Part shown: positions 1 to 11,091 of the stretch, one piece after another | Layout of the letters: each line of letters opens with the position of its first letter | Position numbering within the stretch: position 1 is the stretch's first letter | From: Symbiodinium natans | Lineage: Eukaryota; Sar; Dinophyceae; Suessiales; Symbiodiniaceae | Assembly: GCA_905221605.1 (NCBI GenBank) | Contig: CAJNDS010000080.1 | Location: 512,455-576,454, forward strand | Direction of reading: 5' to 3' | Length of the DNA stretch: 64,000 nucleotides | The notes under the pieces: model-generated | Database searches by the model: none | What the model was told of the DNA's origin: nothing | Seen by the model: the letters and a program-made list of their open reading frames with translations, nothing else | Translations under genes and position numbers: made by a program

Positions 1-1420
1 TCTTAGGGACCAGGGCTTGCGATGTCACTCTTTGGAGCAACAATGAATGCAAAATCTTAGGGACCAGGGCCTGCGATTTGACCCTTTGGAGCCAAAATTG
101 AACCCAAAATCTTAGGGACCAGGGCTTGCGATTTGACTCTTTGGAGCAAAAACTGGGCCCAAGATCTTAGGGACCAGGGCTTGCGATGTCACTCTTTGGA
201 GCAAAAAATGAACCCAAAATCTTAGGGACCAGGGCTTGCGATTTGACTCTTTGGAGCAAAAACTGGGCCCCAAATCTTAGGGGCCAGGGCTTGCGATGTC
301 ACTCTTGCACTCTTTGGAGCAAAAAAAAACAACCCAAATCTTAAGGACCTTCAGGGCTTTGCGAGTCCTCTTTGGAGCAAAAATGAACCCAACATCTTAG
401 GGCTAGGGACCAGGACGTGCGATGTCACTCTTTGAGCAAAACTGGGCCCCAAACTTAAGAACCAGGGCTTTGCGATGTCCTCTTTGGAAGCCAAATGAAC
501 CCAATCTTAGGGACCAGGGCTTGCGATGTTTCTCTTTGGAGCAAAAACTGGGCCCCAAATCTTAGGGACCAGGGCTTGCGATGTCACTCTTTGGAGCAAA
601 AATTGAACCCAAAATCTTAGGGACCAGGACTTGCGATGTCACTCTTTGGAGCAAAAACTGGGCCCCCAATCTTAGGGACCAGAGCTTGCTATGTCACTCT
701 TTGGAGCAAAAATTGAACCCAAAATCTTAGGGACCAGGGCTTGCGATTTGACTCTTCGGAGCAAAAACTGGGCCCCAAATCTTAGGGACCAGGGCTTGCG
801 ATTTTACTCTTTGGAGCAAAGATTGAACCCAAAATCTTAGGGACCAGGGCTTGCGATTTGACCCTTTGGAGCAAAAACTGGGCCCAAAATCTTAGGGACC
901 AGGGCTTGCGATTTGACTCTTTGGAGCAACTGGGCCCAAGATCTTAGGGACCAGGGCTTGCGATGTCACTCTTTTGGGCAAGAAATGAGCCAAAAATCTT
1001 AGGGAGCAGGGCTTGCGATTTGACCCTTTGGAGCAAAAACTGTGCCCCAAATCTTAGGGACCAGGGCTTGCGGTTTGACTCTGTGGAGCAAAAATTGAAC
1101 CCGAAATCTTCGGGACCAGGGCTTGCGATTTGACTCTTCCGAGCAAGAAATGAGCCCAAAATCTTAAGGACCAGGGCTTGCTTTGGAGCAAAAAACTGAG
1201 TCCAAAATCTTAGGGACCAGGGCTTGCGATTTGACTCTTTGGAGCAAAAACTGAGCCCCAAATAATAGGGACCAGGGCTTGCGATGTTACTCTTTGGGGC
1301 AAGAAATGAGCCCAAAATCTTAGGGACCAGGGCTTGCGATGTTACTCTTTGGGGCAAGAAATGAGCTCAAAATCTTAGGGACCAGGGCTTGCGATGTCAC
1401 TTTTTGGAGCAAAAACTGTG
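1..1420. repeat. Tandem satellite, ~54-55 bp unit
   Basis: About 25 diverged head-to-tail copies of a unit containing CTTAGGGACCAGGGCTTGCG followed by ACTCTTTGGAGCAAAAA. Copies differ by substitutions and small indels. Any open frame across it is a by-product of the repeat. The array runs off the left edge of the window. Confidence 0.95.
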
Positions 1421-1424
1421 CCCT

Positions 1425-1795
1425 AGTGTTGGGGGGAGGAGGGCTCGTGATTTAGTATTGGGAGGAGGCCCGGGCTCGTAAATTAGTATTGGGGGGAGGC
1501 CCGGGCTCGTGATTTAGTATTGCGGGAGGCCCGGGCTCGTGATTTAGTATTGGGGGGAGGCCCGGGCTCGTGATTTAGTATTGGGGGGAGGCCCGGCCTC
1601 GTAATTTGGAGGCCTGGGCTCGTGATTTAGCCCGGGCTCGTGATTTAGTATTGGGGGGAGGCCCGGGCTCGTGATTTAGTATTGCGGGAAGGCCCGGGCT
1701 CGTAATTTAGTATTGGGGGGAGGCCCGGGGTCGTGATTTAGTATTGGGGGGAGGCCCGGGCTCGTGGTTTAGTATTGGGGGGAGGAGGATGCCCC
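1425..1795. repeat. Tandem satellite, ~31-32 bp GC-rich unit
   Basis: About eleven copies of a unit containing TTAGTATTGGGGGGAGGCCC then GGGCTCGTGA, directly abutting the 55-bp satellite. Some copies are truncated. Confidence 0.92.
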
Positions 1796-1804
1796 AGCCC
1801 CCAC

Positions 1805-2625
1805 CCCCCAAATGAATTACTTGAATTAATTGAAATAATTGAATTAATTCAATTAATTCAATTAATTGATTTATTTCCAAAGGTGAGGTGGAATTAATTT
1901 AATTAATTGAATTAATTCAATTATTTCAACTAATTCAAGTAATTCATTTATTTCCAAATGGGGGATTCCCCAGCCCCCACCCCCCCCCCCTTTGGAAATA
2001 AATGAATTAATTCAATTAATTCAATTAATTGAATTAATTGAATTAATTCAATTAATTCAATTAATTCAATTAATTCATTTATTTCCAAAGGGGAGGTGGA
2101 ATTAATTGAATTAATTTAATTGAATTTCAATTAATTCAATTAATTCATTTATTTCCAAAGGGGAGGTGGAATTAATTGAATTAGTTGAATTAATTCAATT
2201 ATTTCAATTAATTCAAATAATTCAATTAATTCTTCATTTATTTCCAAAGGGGGGGGAGGGTGGGGGCTGGGGAATCCCCCCATTTGGAAATAATTGAATT
2301 AATTGAATTAATTGAATTAATTGAATTAATTGAATTAATTGAATTAATTGAATTAATTGAATTAATTGAATTAATTGAATTAATTGAATTAATTGAATTA
2401 ATTCCAATTAATTCAATTAATTCAATTAATTCAATTAATTCATTTATTTCCAAAGGGGGGGGTTCAATTAATTCAATTAATTCAATTAATTCAATTAATT
2501 CAATTAATTCAATTAATTCAACTAATTCAATTAATTCCACCCCCCCCTTTGGAAATAAATGAATTAATTGAATTAATTGATTAAATTCATTAAATTCCAG
2601 GGGGAAAGTGGAAATTAAGGAATTT
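1805..2625. repeat. AT-rich 9-bp repeat (TTAATTGAA) with inverted blocks
   Basis: Long runs of the 9-mer TTAATTGAA and its complement change orientation several times around a module ATTTATTTCCAAAGGGG(A)GGTGGA. The 9-nt period gives open frames of repeated Ile-Asn-Ser or Glu-Leu-Ile on both strands. These are not genes. Adjacent opposite runs could extrude as cruciforms. Confidence 0.93.
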
Positions 2626-2640
2626 AATGAACTAATTCTG

Positions 2641-2776
2641 TCTGTGCAACCCTACAGGACCTAAAATAGGGTCTATTTGGAACATGGCTCTTGTGAATAA
2701 GTATACGTTTTGGGGCCTGTTTTCCTCTTGTAAATACGATTCCCAGCTTCCAAATAGACCCTATTTAAGCTGCACA
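2641..2776. mobile_element. Foldback (MITE-like) element with 19-bp inverted arms
   Basis: Left arm 2664-2682 (AAATAGGGTCTATTTGGAA) is perfectly complementary to 2748-2766. Outer parts (CTGTGCA and TGCACA) are also roughly inverted. The 65-nt middle has no coding signal, and a poly-G run follows. Confidence 0.7.
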
Positions 2777-3064
2777 CGGGGGGGGGGGGGGGGGTTCGGC
2801 GGTCGAGTTTAGGGTTTTGGGTTGAGGGTTTAGGGTTTGGGGTTTAGCGTTTTAAGTTGTGGGGTTTAATTAGGGTTTGGGGTTTCGGGTTGAGGGTTTA
2901 GGGTCAGGGGTTTAGGTGTTGGGGCTTGAGGTTTGGGGTGCAAGGTTAGGGTCTCGCCAGCGTCGCCGTGGGGGGAGGGGGGAGGCGGGGCGGGGGGCTT
3001 AGAAGACGTTCTCGATGATATTCGTTGGTTTGTTGCGCGGGCAATAGAAAAAATAACGGAATGA

Positions 3065-3165
3065 ATACATATATATATATATGTGTACACACACACACAC
3101 ACTTTCTCATGTAAACAATTCATGCATATGTATATATATATATATATATATAGATATGTACCTTC
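3065..3165. repeat. AT/AC microsatellites
   Basis: Two (AT)n runs flank an (AC)n run; simple sequence only. Confidence 0.9.
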
Positions 3166-3372
3166 ATACACATAGGGTTTCTAGGGTCGTCATTGAGGAC
3201 TCCCTGTGCAGGCTCCCCAAAAAATAACGTCTACTGCCCTGTCATATCGGAGGTGCCCAAAAAAAGGGGGTGGACCACTGCTTCTCACCAGGGCAACGCG
3301 AAACATCACACAAGACGTCATGCCAACAAACCAAACTCCTTAAAAGACACCATCCTATCTCGAAGGCTCCGA

Positions 3373-3460
3373 CCCTAAACCCTAAACCCTAAACCCTGAA
3401 ACCCTAAACCCTAAACCCTAAACCCTAAACCCTAAACCCTAAACCCTAAACCCTAAACCG
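3373..3460. repeat. CCCTAAA telomere-type array
   Basis: About twelve CCCTAAA copies on the + strand, just left of the candidate exon at 3487-3544. In minus sense these lie just after its 5' splice site as TTTAGGG. Confidence 0.95.
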
Positions 3461-3486
3461 TAGCTTAAGAGCTGACCCAAGTGCAC

Positions 3487-3544
3487 CTTCAAGGTCGGAC
3501 GACGTAGGAATCGGCTGAGCCTTGGCCTCAGGGATTCTGGGCCA
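3487..3544 (-). CDS. Candidate exon, 58 nt, unknown protein
   Basis: 3' site CTCCACCCCCCAG|TGG; 5' site TTGAAG|GTGCAC (GT). The open frame reads WPRIPEAKAQPIPTSSDLE plus one base. A CCCTAAA array lies on the + left and diverged TTTAGGG on the right. Protein not recognised. Confidence 0.55.
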
Positions 3545-3753
3545 CTGGGGGGTGGAGTTGGGAGTTGGGTTTAAGGTTTCTGGGTTGTGGGTTTTGGGTT
3601 TAGAGTTTAGGGTTTAGGGTCTGCAATTCAGGCTTGGAGCTTCTTGGGGTTTTCTGGCAGGGTTTTGGGGCTTGGAAAGTTTATGATTTAGGGGGAATCT
3701 CCGAGCTCAAAGAGAACGACTTGAAGGGCGTGGGCATCAGGATGTCTTTCCCG

Positions 3754-3864
3754 GCCCAGGAGAAACCTAGGAATAAACAAGGGTGCTCTTTTGGTTTTTA
3801 AGGGTCTTATAGGGGGAACCTAAGCCCTAAAAAAAGGGAATAAGGGCCTAATTACCCTGGGTCC
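3754..3864. mobile_element. Foldback element, family D copy
   Basis: About 110 bp running from GCCCAGGAGAAACCTAGGAA through AAGGGTGCTCTTTTGG and GGGAATAAGGGCC to CCCTGGGTCC. Ends are imperfect inverted repeats of GACCCAG-GTA. Other copies are near 4640, 18034, 20939, 25340, 30099, 32491, 46178 and 58199. Confidence 0.6.
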
Positions 3865-4639
3865 AAGTTTCAGGTAGATACGACAAGAATGTGCCGCATG
3901 GAGGGTGCGGCCAGGACGACTAGAACCGCCTTGATTTCAGGCCCACAAATTTCCCAACCTAGGCGCATACTGGTTTAGGGTTTAGGGCTACACTCTTCTT
4001 CCGGCAGTTTGCCCAGAACTCCCTGCTGTAAAAGAAATGCGCCGGAAGACCGAGGCCAAACCCTATACCCTACACCCTAAACCCTACTTTCTTAGAGCGC
4101 GGAGCAAGCCTACCACTGCATGTGAGGGCACCCTAAAACCAAAACCCTAAACCCTAAACCCTAAACGCTAAACCCTAAACCCTAAACCCTAAACCCTAAG
4201 CTGTTTCTCAATCTGAGCTCGCTCACTGGGCGCTTGCAGCCATGAGGGCCTTGTCGCACCGACCAGCACCACTGTGATGGGATTAGGGTTTAGGGTTTAG
4301 GGTTCAGGGTTCAGGGTTTAGGGTTTAGGTTTAGGGTTCAGGGCTTAGAGTTTAGTGTTTAGTAGAACCACGCTCTTAAAATAGGCTGGAGACTTGCATC
4401 TTCTGGGTCCTAGGGGTGGTGTTTGCAAGCGCCAGGTTGAGGGCCCGGGCACCGCTGAATCTTGGGATTGGAAAGCCTCATGGGGGTTTAGGGTTTAGGG
4501 TTTAGGGTTTAGGGTTTAGGGTTTCGGGGTATGCCAGAGTTTTGCCCACAAGGGCAGGCAGTGCTTAAGCCCCAGCTGCACCTCTCTGGTGCGCGTTTAG
4601 GGCTTCGAGCTTCGGGTTGTGCCTGAAAGAATTTAGGTT

Positions 4640-4745
4640 GCCCAGTAACCTAGGATGAAGAAGGGTGCCCTTTTTTGCTTAAAGGGGTTTATAAGGGAAC
4701 CTAAACCACCCAAAAAGGGAATAAGGGTACTACTGGGCATCCTAG
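4640..4745. mobile_element. Foldback element, family D copy
   Basis: GCCCAGTAACCTAGG at the left and TACTGGGCATCCTAG at the right, with AAGGGTGCCCTTTTTTGCTT and GGGAACCTAAACCACCC between. Read on +, it begins GTAACC after GCCCA and ends CCTAG, so its own ends resemble splice sites. Confidence 0.6.
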
Positions 4746-5100
4746 TAACCCCAACACCACTAGGTTAACCCTGAAGAATCCGCGGAACATTTTCCGAGAT
4801 GTCCGATCCAAAAACCCCAACTGAGGGAAGAAATGCTGCCCTCTAAACTTCAGGAACTTGGTATTTTTTGGGGGGGGCCCTCGGCAGAATCCCATTCTCT
4901 CGATGCCAGCTTGGTAAAAGATCATCTATGAAGGCCCCCGCCCCCCGGCCCCCCCCCCCCCCCAAAAAAAAAAAAAAAAATGACGTCTACACCCCCCGTA
5001 CCGTATACTGAAGTCTATACCCTGTACCCTAAGCCCAAAACGCCCTAAACCCGGCGAAACCCTAAACTCTAATTCAACCCTACAGCGCTGAAGACACCCT

Positions 5101-5134
5101 AAACCCTAAACCCTAAACCCTAAACCCTAAACCC
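5101..5134. repeat. CCCTAAA array
   Basis: Five CCCTAAA copies left of exon 5154-5197; the matching TTTAGGG block starts about 25 nt past the exon's other end. Confidence 0.9.
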
Positions 5135-5153
5135 TTTTCAAGCACTTTCAGGC

Positions 5154-5197
5154 CTCCCAGGCGTCATCGAGATACCCCGCTGCCTGCAACTCCAAGC
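5154..5197 (-). CDS. Candidate exon, 44 nt, unknown protein
   Basis: 3' site GCTTTCCCCCACCAG|GC with a long pyrimidine tract; 5' site CTGGGAG|GCCTGA (GC type). After two leading bases it reads LELQAAGYLDDAWE. Flanked by CCCTAAA (left) and TTTAGGG (right). Confidence 0.55.
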
Positions 5198-5229
5198 CTG
5201 GTGGGGGAAAGCTTCCGGATGGCCTGAGG

Positions 5230-5400
5230 GTTTATGGGGTATGGGGTTTAGGGTTTAGGGTTTAGGGTTTGGGGTTTAGGGTTTAGGGTTTAGGGTTTGG
5301 GGTTTAGGGTTTAGGGTTTGGGGTTTAGGGTTTAGGGTAAAGGGTTTAGGGTTCAGGGTTTGGGGTTTAGGGTTTATGATTTACGGGTTATGAGCTTTAG
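5230..5400. repeat. TTTAGGG array, degenerate
   Basis: About 22 units of TTTAGGG with TTTGGGG, TTCAGGG and TTTATGG variants. Confidence 0.92.
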
Positions 5401-5779
5401 GGTTTACGGATCAAGTGAGGACAAGCCACTTTTCTTGAGTAAAGAAGGCCTTTCGTGGGCATGCTTGGCACCTTCGTAGCTAGCGGGCGCTTGCCGAGAA
5501 GAGGTCTCCGCACCCTCCTTTGGCAGCGGGAGGTGCAAGATGCCAGATTCAAAAACCCATGAGAGATGCAAGGTGCAAGATTCATAGGGTCAAGGGCATA
5601 GGTTTGGGGTTTAGGGTTTAGGGTTTAAGGTTTAGGGTTTAGGGTTTAGGGTTTAGGGTTTAGGGCAACCCTAAACCCAAAAAGCTGAAACACCGAAGCT
5701 TACACTTGCCGTTGAACCCTCCGTCCCACACGCCCCAAAGTCCCTGAAACCCTAATTCAACCCTAAACACTAAAGCCTA

Positions 5780-5907
5780 GCAAGCATGAACCCTACACCC
5801 TAAACCCTAAACCCCAAACCCTGAACCCTGAACCCTAAACCCTAAACCCTAAACCCTAAACCCTAAACCCTAAACCCTAAACCCTAAACCCTAAACCCTA
5901 AACCCCC
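5780..5907. repeat. CCCTAAA array
   Basis: About seventeen CCCTAAA units immediately left of exon 5921-6007; a TTTAGGG block at 5600-5668 lies further left, so the two could pair across this interval. Confidence 0.95.
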
Positions 5908-5920
5908 AACATCGCCTCAC

Positions 5921-6007
5921 CAAAAGGCTGAGGCGTCGGCCAGAGCGCACGGCGACCTCTTCGAAGAGGGCGGAGGCCGCCTGGACGTTGAGCCGGCGCT
6001 CTAGAAC
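5921..6007 (-). CDS. Candidate exon, 87 nt, unknown protein
   Basis: 3' site CCTTCTCCACAG|GTT and 5' site CTTTTG|GTGAGG, both near consensus. Phase 0/0, 29 codons, from VLERRLNVQA to VRSGRRLSLL. One of the clearest islands on the left side of the window. Confidence 0.68.
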
Positions 6008-6009
6008 CT

Positions 6010-6320
6010 GTGGAGAAGGTTTGTAGGGTTTGTAGGGTTTTAAGGGTTTAGGGTTGAGGGTTGAGGGTTGAGGGTGTGGGGTTTGTAGGGTTGGTAGGGT
6101 CTGTAGGGTTTGTAGGGTTTGTAGGGTTTGTGGGTTTGTAGGTTTTGTAGGGTTTGTAGGGTTTGAAGGGTTTGTGGGTTTAGGGTTTGTAGGATTTAGG
6201 GTTTGTAGGGTTTAGGGCTTGCAGGGTTTAGAGTTTAGGGTTTTGTAGGGGAAAGAATTTAAGGTTTGCAGGGTTTAGGGTTAGGGTTTAGGGGTTGTAG
6301 GGTATGGGTGGTTTGGGGGC
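6010..6320. repeat. TTTGTAGGG/TTTAGGG variant array
   Basis: Units of GGTTTGTAGG mixed with TTTAGGG; a locally homogenised variant of the telomere-type repeat. Confidence 0.85.
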
Positions 6321-6892
6321 CTCGGCCATGTCAAGTGCAGGAGTATATAGGGCAAAACAGTGGAAGAGCTACAAAATCCTTCAAGGAAAGGCTGCGGATG
6401 GTTTAGGGTTTAGGGTTTAGGGTTAGTTTAGGGTTGAGGGTTTAGGTTTAGGGTTCAGATTTAGGTTTGGAAGCGGCCTTAGGGTGACCGACAGGTTTTT
6501 GGGACTTGAGAGGGGATTCGGAGTTGGTTCGACTTATGCGTTTAAGGCTTCAGGGTTTAGGGTTTAGGGACCCTAAACCCTAAACCCTAAACCCTCAACC
6601 CTAAACCCCAAACCCTAAACAAGCTTTGGCAGGTGGACTCGAAGTAGAGGTTTCGGAGCTCACCGGCACAGCACGGAAGCTTTGTCGTTTAGGGTTTAGG
6701 GTTTAGGGTTTAGGGTTAGGGTTTGGAGTTTAGGGGTTTGGGGGTTTAGGGTTTAGGCTTTGTCTTCTTCCGGGGCCTCTCGATCTACGCCGCCGTCGCG
6801 GAGCGTCAGCAGCAGCTCCGCCGCGGGAACCTCGGCAAGATGTGATGAGATGACCCCTTTGGGCGAGAGAATAAGGGAGTCGGGTTGCGCAA

Positions 6893-6973
6893 ACCCTAAA
6901 CCCTAAACCCTAAACCCTAAACCCTAAACCCTAAACCCTAAACCCTAAACCCTAAACCCTAAACCCTAAACCC
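6893..6973. repeat. CCCTAAA array
   Basis: About eleven perfect CCCTAAA units. The GC-rich island 6973-7106 follows, then TTTAGGG 7107-7163: the usual island flanks. The island is open in more than one frame, so no exon is called. Confidence 0.93.
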
Positions 6974-7106
6974 CTCAGGGCTCAGAGGCCCCCATATGGC
7001 GCAGCTGGCCTCCTTGATACAGGCCCGGTCTTGATGCGAATTCCCTTAAATGACATGGACTCTTGGCAGTTTAAGGATCCAGAAAGTGCGCCACTTCACA
7101 CAAGCA

Positions 7107-7163
7107 GGGTTTAGGGTTTAGGGTTTAGGGTTTAGGGTTTAGGGTTTAGGGTTTAGGGTTTAG
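7107..7163. repeat. TTTAGGG array
   Basis: Eight perfect TTTAGGG units. Confidence 0.93.
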
Positions 7164-8223
7164 CTTCTTCGGCCCGTTTCCCTCGTTCCGAGCCAACCCT
7201 GAAACCGACGGAAGCAGATCTCCAATTCGAGTGAGAAAGCCGCCTGAACGCGATGCGACAATGTCTGCAACAACACAGCATCCAAGATCTGCATACCTTT
7301 CAAACTGCAAAGCGGACGAGCATTGAGGGGGGGGGGGGGGGGGGGGGTGGAGGCCCGGCAAAGTGGGCACGAAGATCATCTCAAGCATGGACATAACCCT
7401 AAACCCTAAACCCTAAACTTTACACCAACGAGAGATCTGGAGACAGCGACAGGCCATGGCCCAGTCTTCGGGTTCGTACGATTGGGGTCTACCGGGAGGT
7501 TCCGGACACTTAGAACCTCCTGGTCGGACTGGAGGTTTAGGGTTTAGGGTTTAGGGTTTAGGGTAGTTTAGGATTAGAAGTGTACATCTGAGCCCCCTGA
7601 GTCCTGTAAGTAGGTTCCAAGTAGACGTGTAATTGGGGTGAGAAGCGCCCATGAACCTCCTAGTAGGACTGGAGGTTTAGGGTTTAGGGTTTAGGGTTTA
7701 GGGTTTAGGGTTTAGGGTTTAGGGTTGAGGGTTTACTGTAGGGTTCAGACGGTTTGGGGCAGCCGGGGATGGCAAGGAGTCAGAGCGAACAAGGCTTTAG
7801 TACCCGGTTTTTCGACACAACTTTACTTGGGTGTTGATGCCGGGAAAGGAAACCTCATGGCAAAAACATGCAACATTCGGGCACAACAAGTCATAGCAGC
7901 TGATAAACTCGGTCTTTGCCCTTGCCCGTGAGACCAGTGAGTGAGGAACGAGATGAACCCCAAAAGGAGCATGGTCTCTAATTATACCCGAGCAGGGATG
8001 ACCGTAGCACAGTCCATTTGGTCCCTAAGGTAAGGAAGACTTCTGGTGCTTGCTAGGGGGGGGGGGGGGGGGGGGGGTTCCCCCTAAACCCTAAACTTCC
8101 CTGAACCCTAAACCCTAAACCCTAAACCCTAAACCCTAAACAGTCCAAGCAAAGTGGCATGCTCCCCGGCTGTACTCAATGCCCTGACTGCCGCCTGGCA
8201 TGGAGTGCCAGAGAGCATTTGCA

Positions 8224-8375
8224 CAAAACCCTAAACCCTAAACCCTAAACCCTAAACCCTAAACCCTAAACCCTAAACCCTAAACCCTAAACCCTAAACC
8301 CTAAACCCTAAACCCTAAACCCTAAACCCTAAACCTAAGCCCTAAACCCTAAACCCTCTAAAACCCCCAAACCCT
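8224..8375. repeat. CCCTAAA array
   Basis: About twenty units, nearly perfect, ending in diverged copies. Confidence 0.95.
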
Positions 8376-8925
8376 GGAGATTCGGATACAATCTCGTAGC
8401 ATGGATACTGATCTTGGCCGCTGAATAGGCCATGCACCTTCCAGCCTGCCCTCATCTGCTTGCTCATTCCGACCCCTGTACTACTTGCAGCTAATGGTTT
8501 AGGGTTTTGGGTTTAGGGTTTAGGGTTTAAGAAGGTGCTGTATGACCGCCCTCATGTAGTGGACAAGAGCAACTGAGCCGCAAAGGAGCAAGGAGGATGC
8601 TAAACAAAGAAGCCGCAGACATGGATGAGACATGACAAGGAGGGGCTGCGTGAACACGTGGGTTTAGGGGGCCTTAATAGTTACAGGAGCAGCGGAATGA
8701 ACCCAACCTCTTGGCTCCTACACCCTTTACCCTACACCAACCCTGTGGACCTTAAACCCTAAACCGTAAACCCGAAACCCTAAACCCTAAACCCTACAGT
8801 AAACCCTAGCCCTAAACCCTAAACCCTAAACCCTACTGTAAACCCTAACCCTAAACCCAAAACCCTAAACCCTGAACCCTAAACCCTACCCTAAACGCAA
8901 GTCCAGAGAACGGAGCTCCCGGGGC

Positions 8926-8988
8926 CTGGATCGAGGCTGCCGCGGAGCCTCGCGGATTTTCCGCAATGCGCTGCGCTGCACTCAGGGC
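8926..8988 (-). CDS. Candidate exon, 63 nt, unknown protein
   Basis: 3' site AACCTCCCAG|GCC; 5' site GATCCAG|GCCCCG (GC). Phase 0/0, 21 codons, ALSAAQRIAENP...GSAAASIQ, Ala-rich. The large TTTAGGG block 8995-9110 abuts its 3' splice site on the + right. Confidence 0.6.
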
Positions 8989-8994
8989 CTGGGA

Positions 8995-9110
8995 GGTTTA
9001 GGGTTTAGGGTTTAGGGTTTAGGGTTTAGGGTTTAGGGTTTAGGGTTTAGGGTTTAGGGTTTAGGGTTTAGGGTTTAGGGTTTAGGGTTTAGGGTTTAGG
9101 GTTTAGGGTT
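8995..9110. repeat. TTTAGGG array
   Basis: Sixteen perfect TTTAGGG units, starting 7 nt from exon 8926-8988. In gene sense the intron therefore ends (CCCTAAA)n then CCTCCCAG. Confidence 0.95.
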
Positions 9111-9191
9111 CACCCAATTCCTATGGTTCAGGGTTTAAGGGATCTAGTCACCTACTTCACAGGGTTTATAAGGTTTGGGGCCAGTCTTGAC

Positions 9192-9250
9192 CTTAGCCCT
9201 GTGGCTTTGTCAGCGTTCTCATGGAAAGGATATATGCGGCGAAAGTGACC
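9192..9250 (-). CDS. Candidate exon, 59 nt, unknown protein
   Basis: 3' site CCCATTTTAG|GGT; 5' site GGGCTAAG|GTCAAG. Phase 0 in, 2 bases left out; reads GHFRRIYPFHENADKATGL. The open frame is good but the 3' site is weaker than most. Confidence 0.48.
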
Positions 9251-10007
9251 CTAAAATGGGTCGATGTTCGCGTCCCTAAGCGGGGGGTCCAGTCGCTATG
9301 GCACAGCCAAAACCCTAAACCCCTAAACCCCTAAACCCTCAAACCCTAAAAACCCTAAACTGGGTATATAGAGTCCGGTTTATATTTCTTGTACCCCTAA
9401 ACGGACACCCTGTACACACACTCACCAATATTAAAAAGGAACCTTATATACACTCACCAATATTAAAAACAGGAATATAAACCCTGTTTAAAAAAGGACA
9501 CCCAGTACATACACTCACCAAAAACAGTACTGCAAACCCTGCTTCAATGTAACCCAAGGTTCCCTAATACTCCCCACTACTCCCTAAGACTTCCCAAAGA
9601 TTCCTTCAGGTGCCCTAGGTACCTACCTCCCTTGAACCCTAAACCCTAACCCTAAACCCTAAACCCTAAACCCCCCTTGAGAACTCTAAATAATCAGGTC
9701 CGGACCATGGCTGCCGGCCAACCTCGCGGAGTGGCCGGGAAGTAGCTTGGCTTTTTGGGGGGCTTTGGGGTAGGGTTCAGGGTTTAGGGTTTAGGGTTCA
9801 GGGTTTAGGGTTCAGGGTTTAGAGTTTAGGGTTTAGGGTTTAGAGTTTAGGGTTTAGGGTTTAGGGTTTTGGGGTTTTAGGGGGTTTAGGGTTTTGGGGT
9901 TTTAGGGGGGGTTGCAGGGCTTTGGGGGATTAGGGGTTGGGGGGTTGAGGAGAGGGTTTAGGGTTGGGGACTGTAGAGGGTTAGGAGTTTGGGGGTTCTA
10001 GACCCCA

Positions 10008-10140
10008 ACCCTAAACCCTATAAACCCTATAAACCCTATAAACCCTATAAACCCTATAAACCCTATAAACCCCATAAACCCTATAAACCCTATAAACCCT
10101 ATAAACCCTATAAACCCTATAAGCCCTAAACCTAAACCCA
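10008..10140. repeat. CCCTATAAA variant array
   Basis: About fourteen 9-mers CCCTATAAA, a variant of CCCTAAA homogenised over 130 bp. A sister array in opposite orientation (TATAGGGTT) lies at 63070-63400. Confidence 0.93.
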
Positions 10141-10266
10141 AACCCCAAGAGTAACCTAGGAATAAAGGGGTGGCTCAAAGGGTCTTACTTTGGCTAAAAG
10201 GGCCTTACAAGGGGACTTAAAACCCTAAACCCTAAACCCTAAACCCTGGGGCTTTGCAAGGTTCAC

Positions 10267-10304
10267 GAGAGGCATTCGCGGAGTCTCCGGGCTGTGCAAG
10301 GCAC
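10267..10304 (-). CDS. Candidate exon, 38 nt, unknown protein
   Basis: 3' site CCCAAAGAAGCAG|G; 5' site GCCTCTC|GTGAAC. After one base it reads CLAQPGDSANAS. Short, so the frame alone is weak evidence; the flanking repeats fit the general pattern. Confidence 0.42.
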
Positions 10305-10453
10305 CTGCTTCTTTGGGGTTCAAGGTTTGGGGTTTGGGGTTTAGGGTTTAGGGCTTAGGGCTCTCGCAACATCTGAGTCTGAAGACGCTTGGTCAAGTAC
10401 ATATTAGGCGTTTATGTGGCATCGTGTCCCTGCAAGAGTTGAAAAATCATAAC

Positions 10454-10498
10454 CTGCATAACTCGAGCGTCGATTGCCAGTGCCCCCTCTACAAAATC
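10454..10498 (-). CDS. Candidate exon, 45 nt, unknown protein
   Basis: 3' site CCATCGCATTCAG|GAT; 5' site ATGCAG|GTTATG. Phase 0/0, DFVEGALAIDARVMQ. A second open piece (10525-10557) lies only 26 nt upstream in gene sense. Confidence 0.55.
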
Positions 10499-10524
10499 CT
10501 GAATGCGATGGGATTTAGACGCGC

Positions 10525-10557
10525 CCTGCTCAGCTCGTCTTTTACAAAGGAAGTAAC
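10525..10557 (-). CDS. Possible exon, 33 nt, unknown protein
   Basis: 3' site GGATGCAG|GTT; possible 5' site GAGCAGG|GCGCGT. Reads VTSFVKDELSR, phase 0/0, in phase with 10454-10498. That would need a 26-nt intron, so the boundary is doubtful. Confidence 0.3.
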
Positions 10558-10645
10558 CTGCATCCTAACTTGCCGCTTGTTTGCGGGGTTTAGGAACCCT
10601 AAACCCTAAACCCTAAACCCTAAACCCCAAACCCTCCGAGGAGGC

Positions 10646-10690
10646 CTTCCCAGGACTCCAGGCAAACGGCCCGGCGCCGGAGAACCTTAT
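10646..10690 (-). CDS. Candidate exon, 45 nt, unknown protein
   Basis: 3' site CCAACTGAAACAG|AT; 5' site GGGAAG|GCCTCC (GC). Two leading bases, then KVLRRRAVCLESWE and one base over. CCCTAAA lies left and TTTAGGG right on +. Confidence 0.48.
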
Positions 10691-11091
10691 CTGTTTCAGT
10701 TGGCCGGCCAAAAGAACACAAGCATATGAATTAATGGCTCTGTACGGTTTAGGGTTTAGGGTTTAGGGTTTAGGGTTTAGGGTAGGGGGTTTCCGAAATA
10801 AGGGATATCCAAGTATTTTAAGGGGATCCTACTATTTGGGAATCTATATTGGGTGGGGGGGGGGGGGGGGGGGGGGTGGCCATTTTAGTAAACCCGCATA
10901 TGACTGCGAGGTATCTCTCACTATGGTATTCCGCTGTTGGTTTTGGCATTCTTTTGTCTAGCGCGCAAGCTTAAAAATCCCAGCTGTTGAGGAACTTAAA
11001 TAAAGATAGTACCAGAAGACCTCTGTATAGTAAAAAAAGACCACATGATGTTAAGTTATAACTTCGGTTCCGTAACCGCACCCCAGAAAAC

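Noticed and set aside
944-1357. 137-aa frame on +
   Set aside because: Translation of the 55-bp satellite; it repeats with the unit.
1-1795. CRISPR array
   Set aside because: Repeats are long, imperfect and head-to-tail with no unique spacers.
2238-2562. 100-aa open frames of repeated Glu-Leu-Ile and Ile-Asn-Ser on both strands
   Set aside because: By-products of the 9-bp AT satellite.
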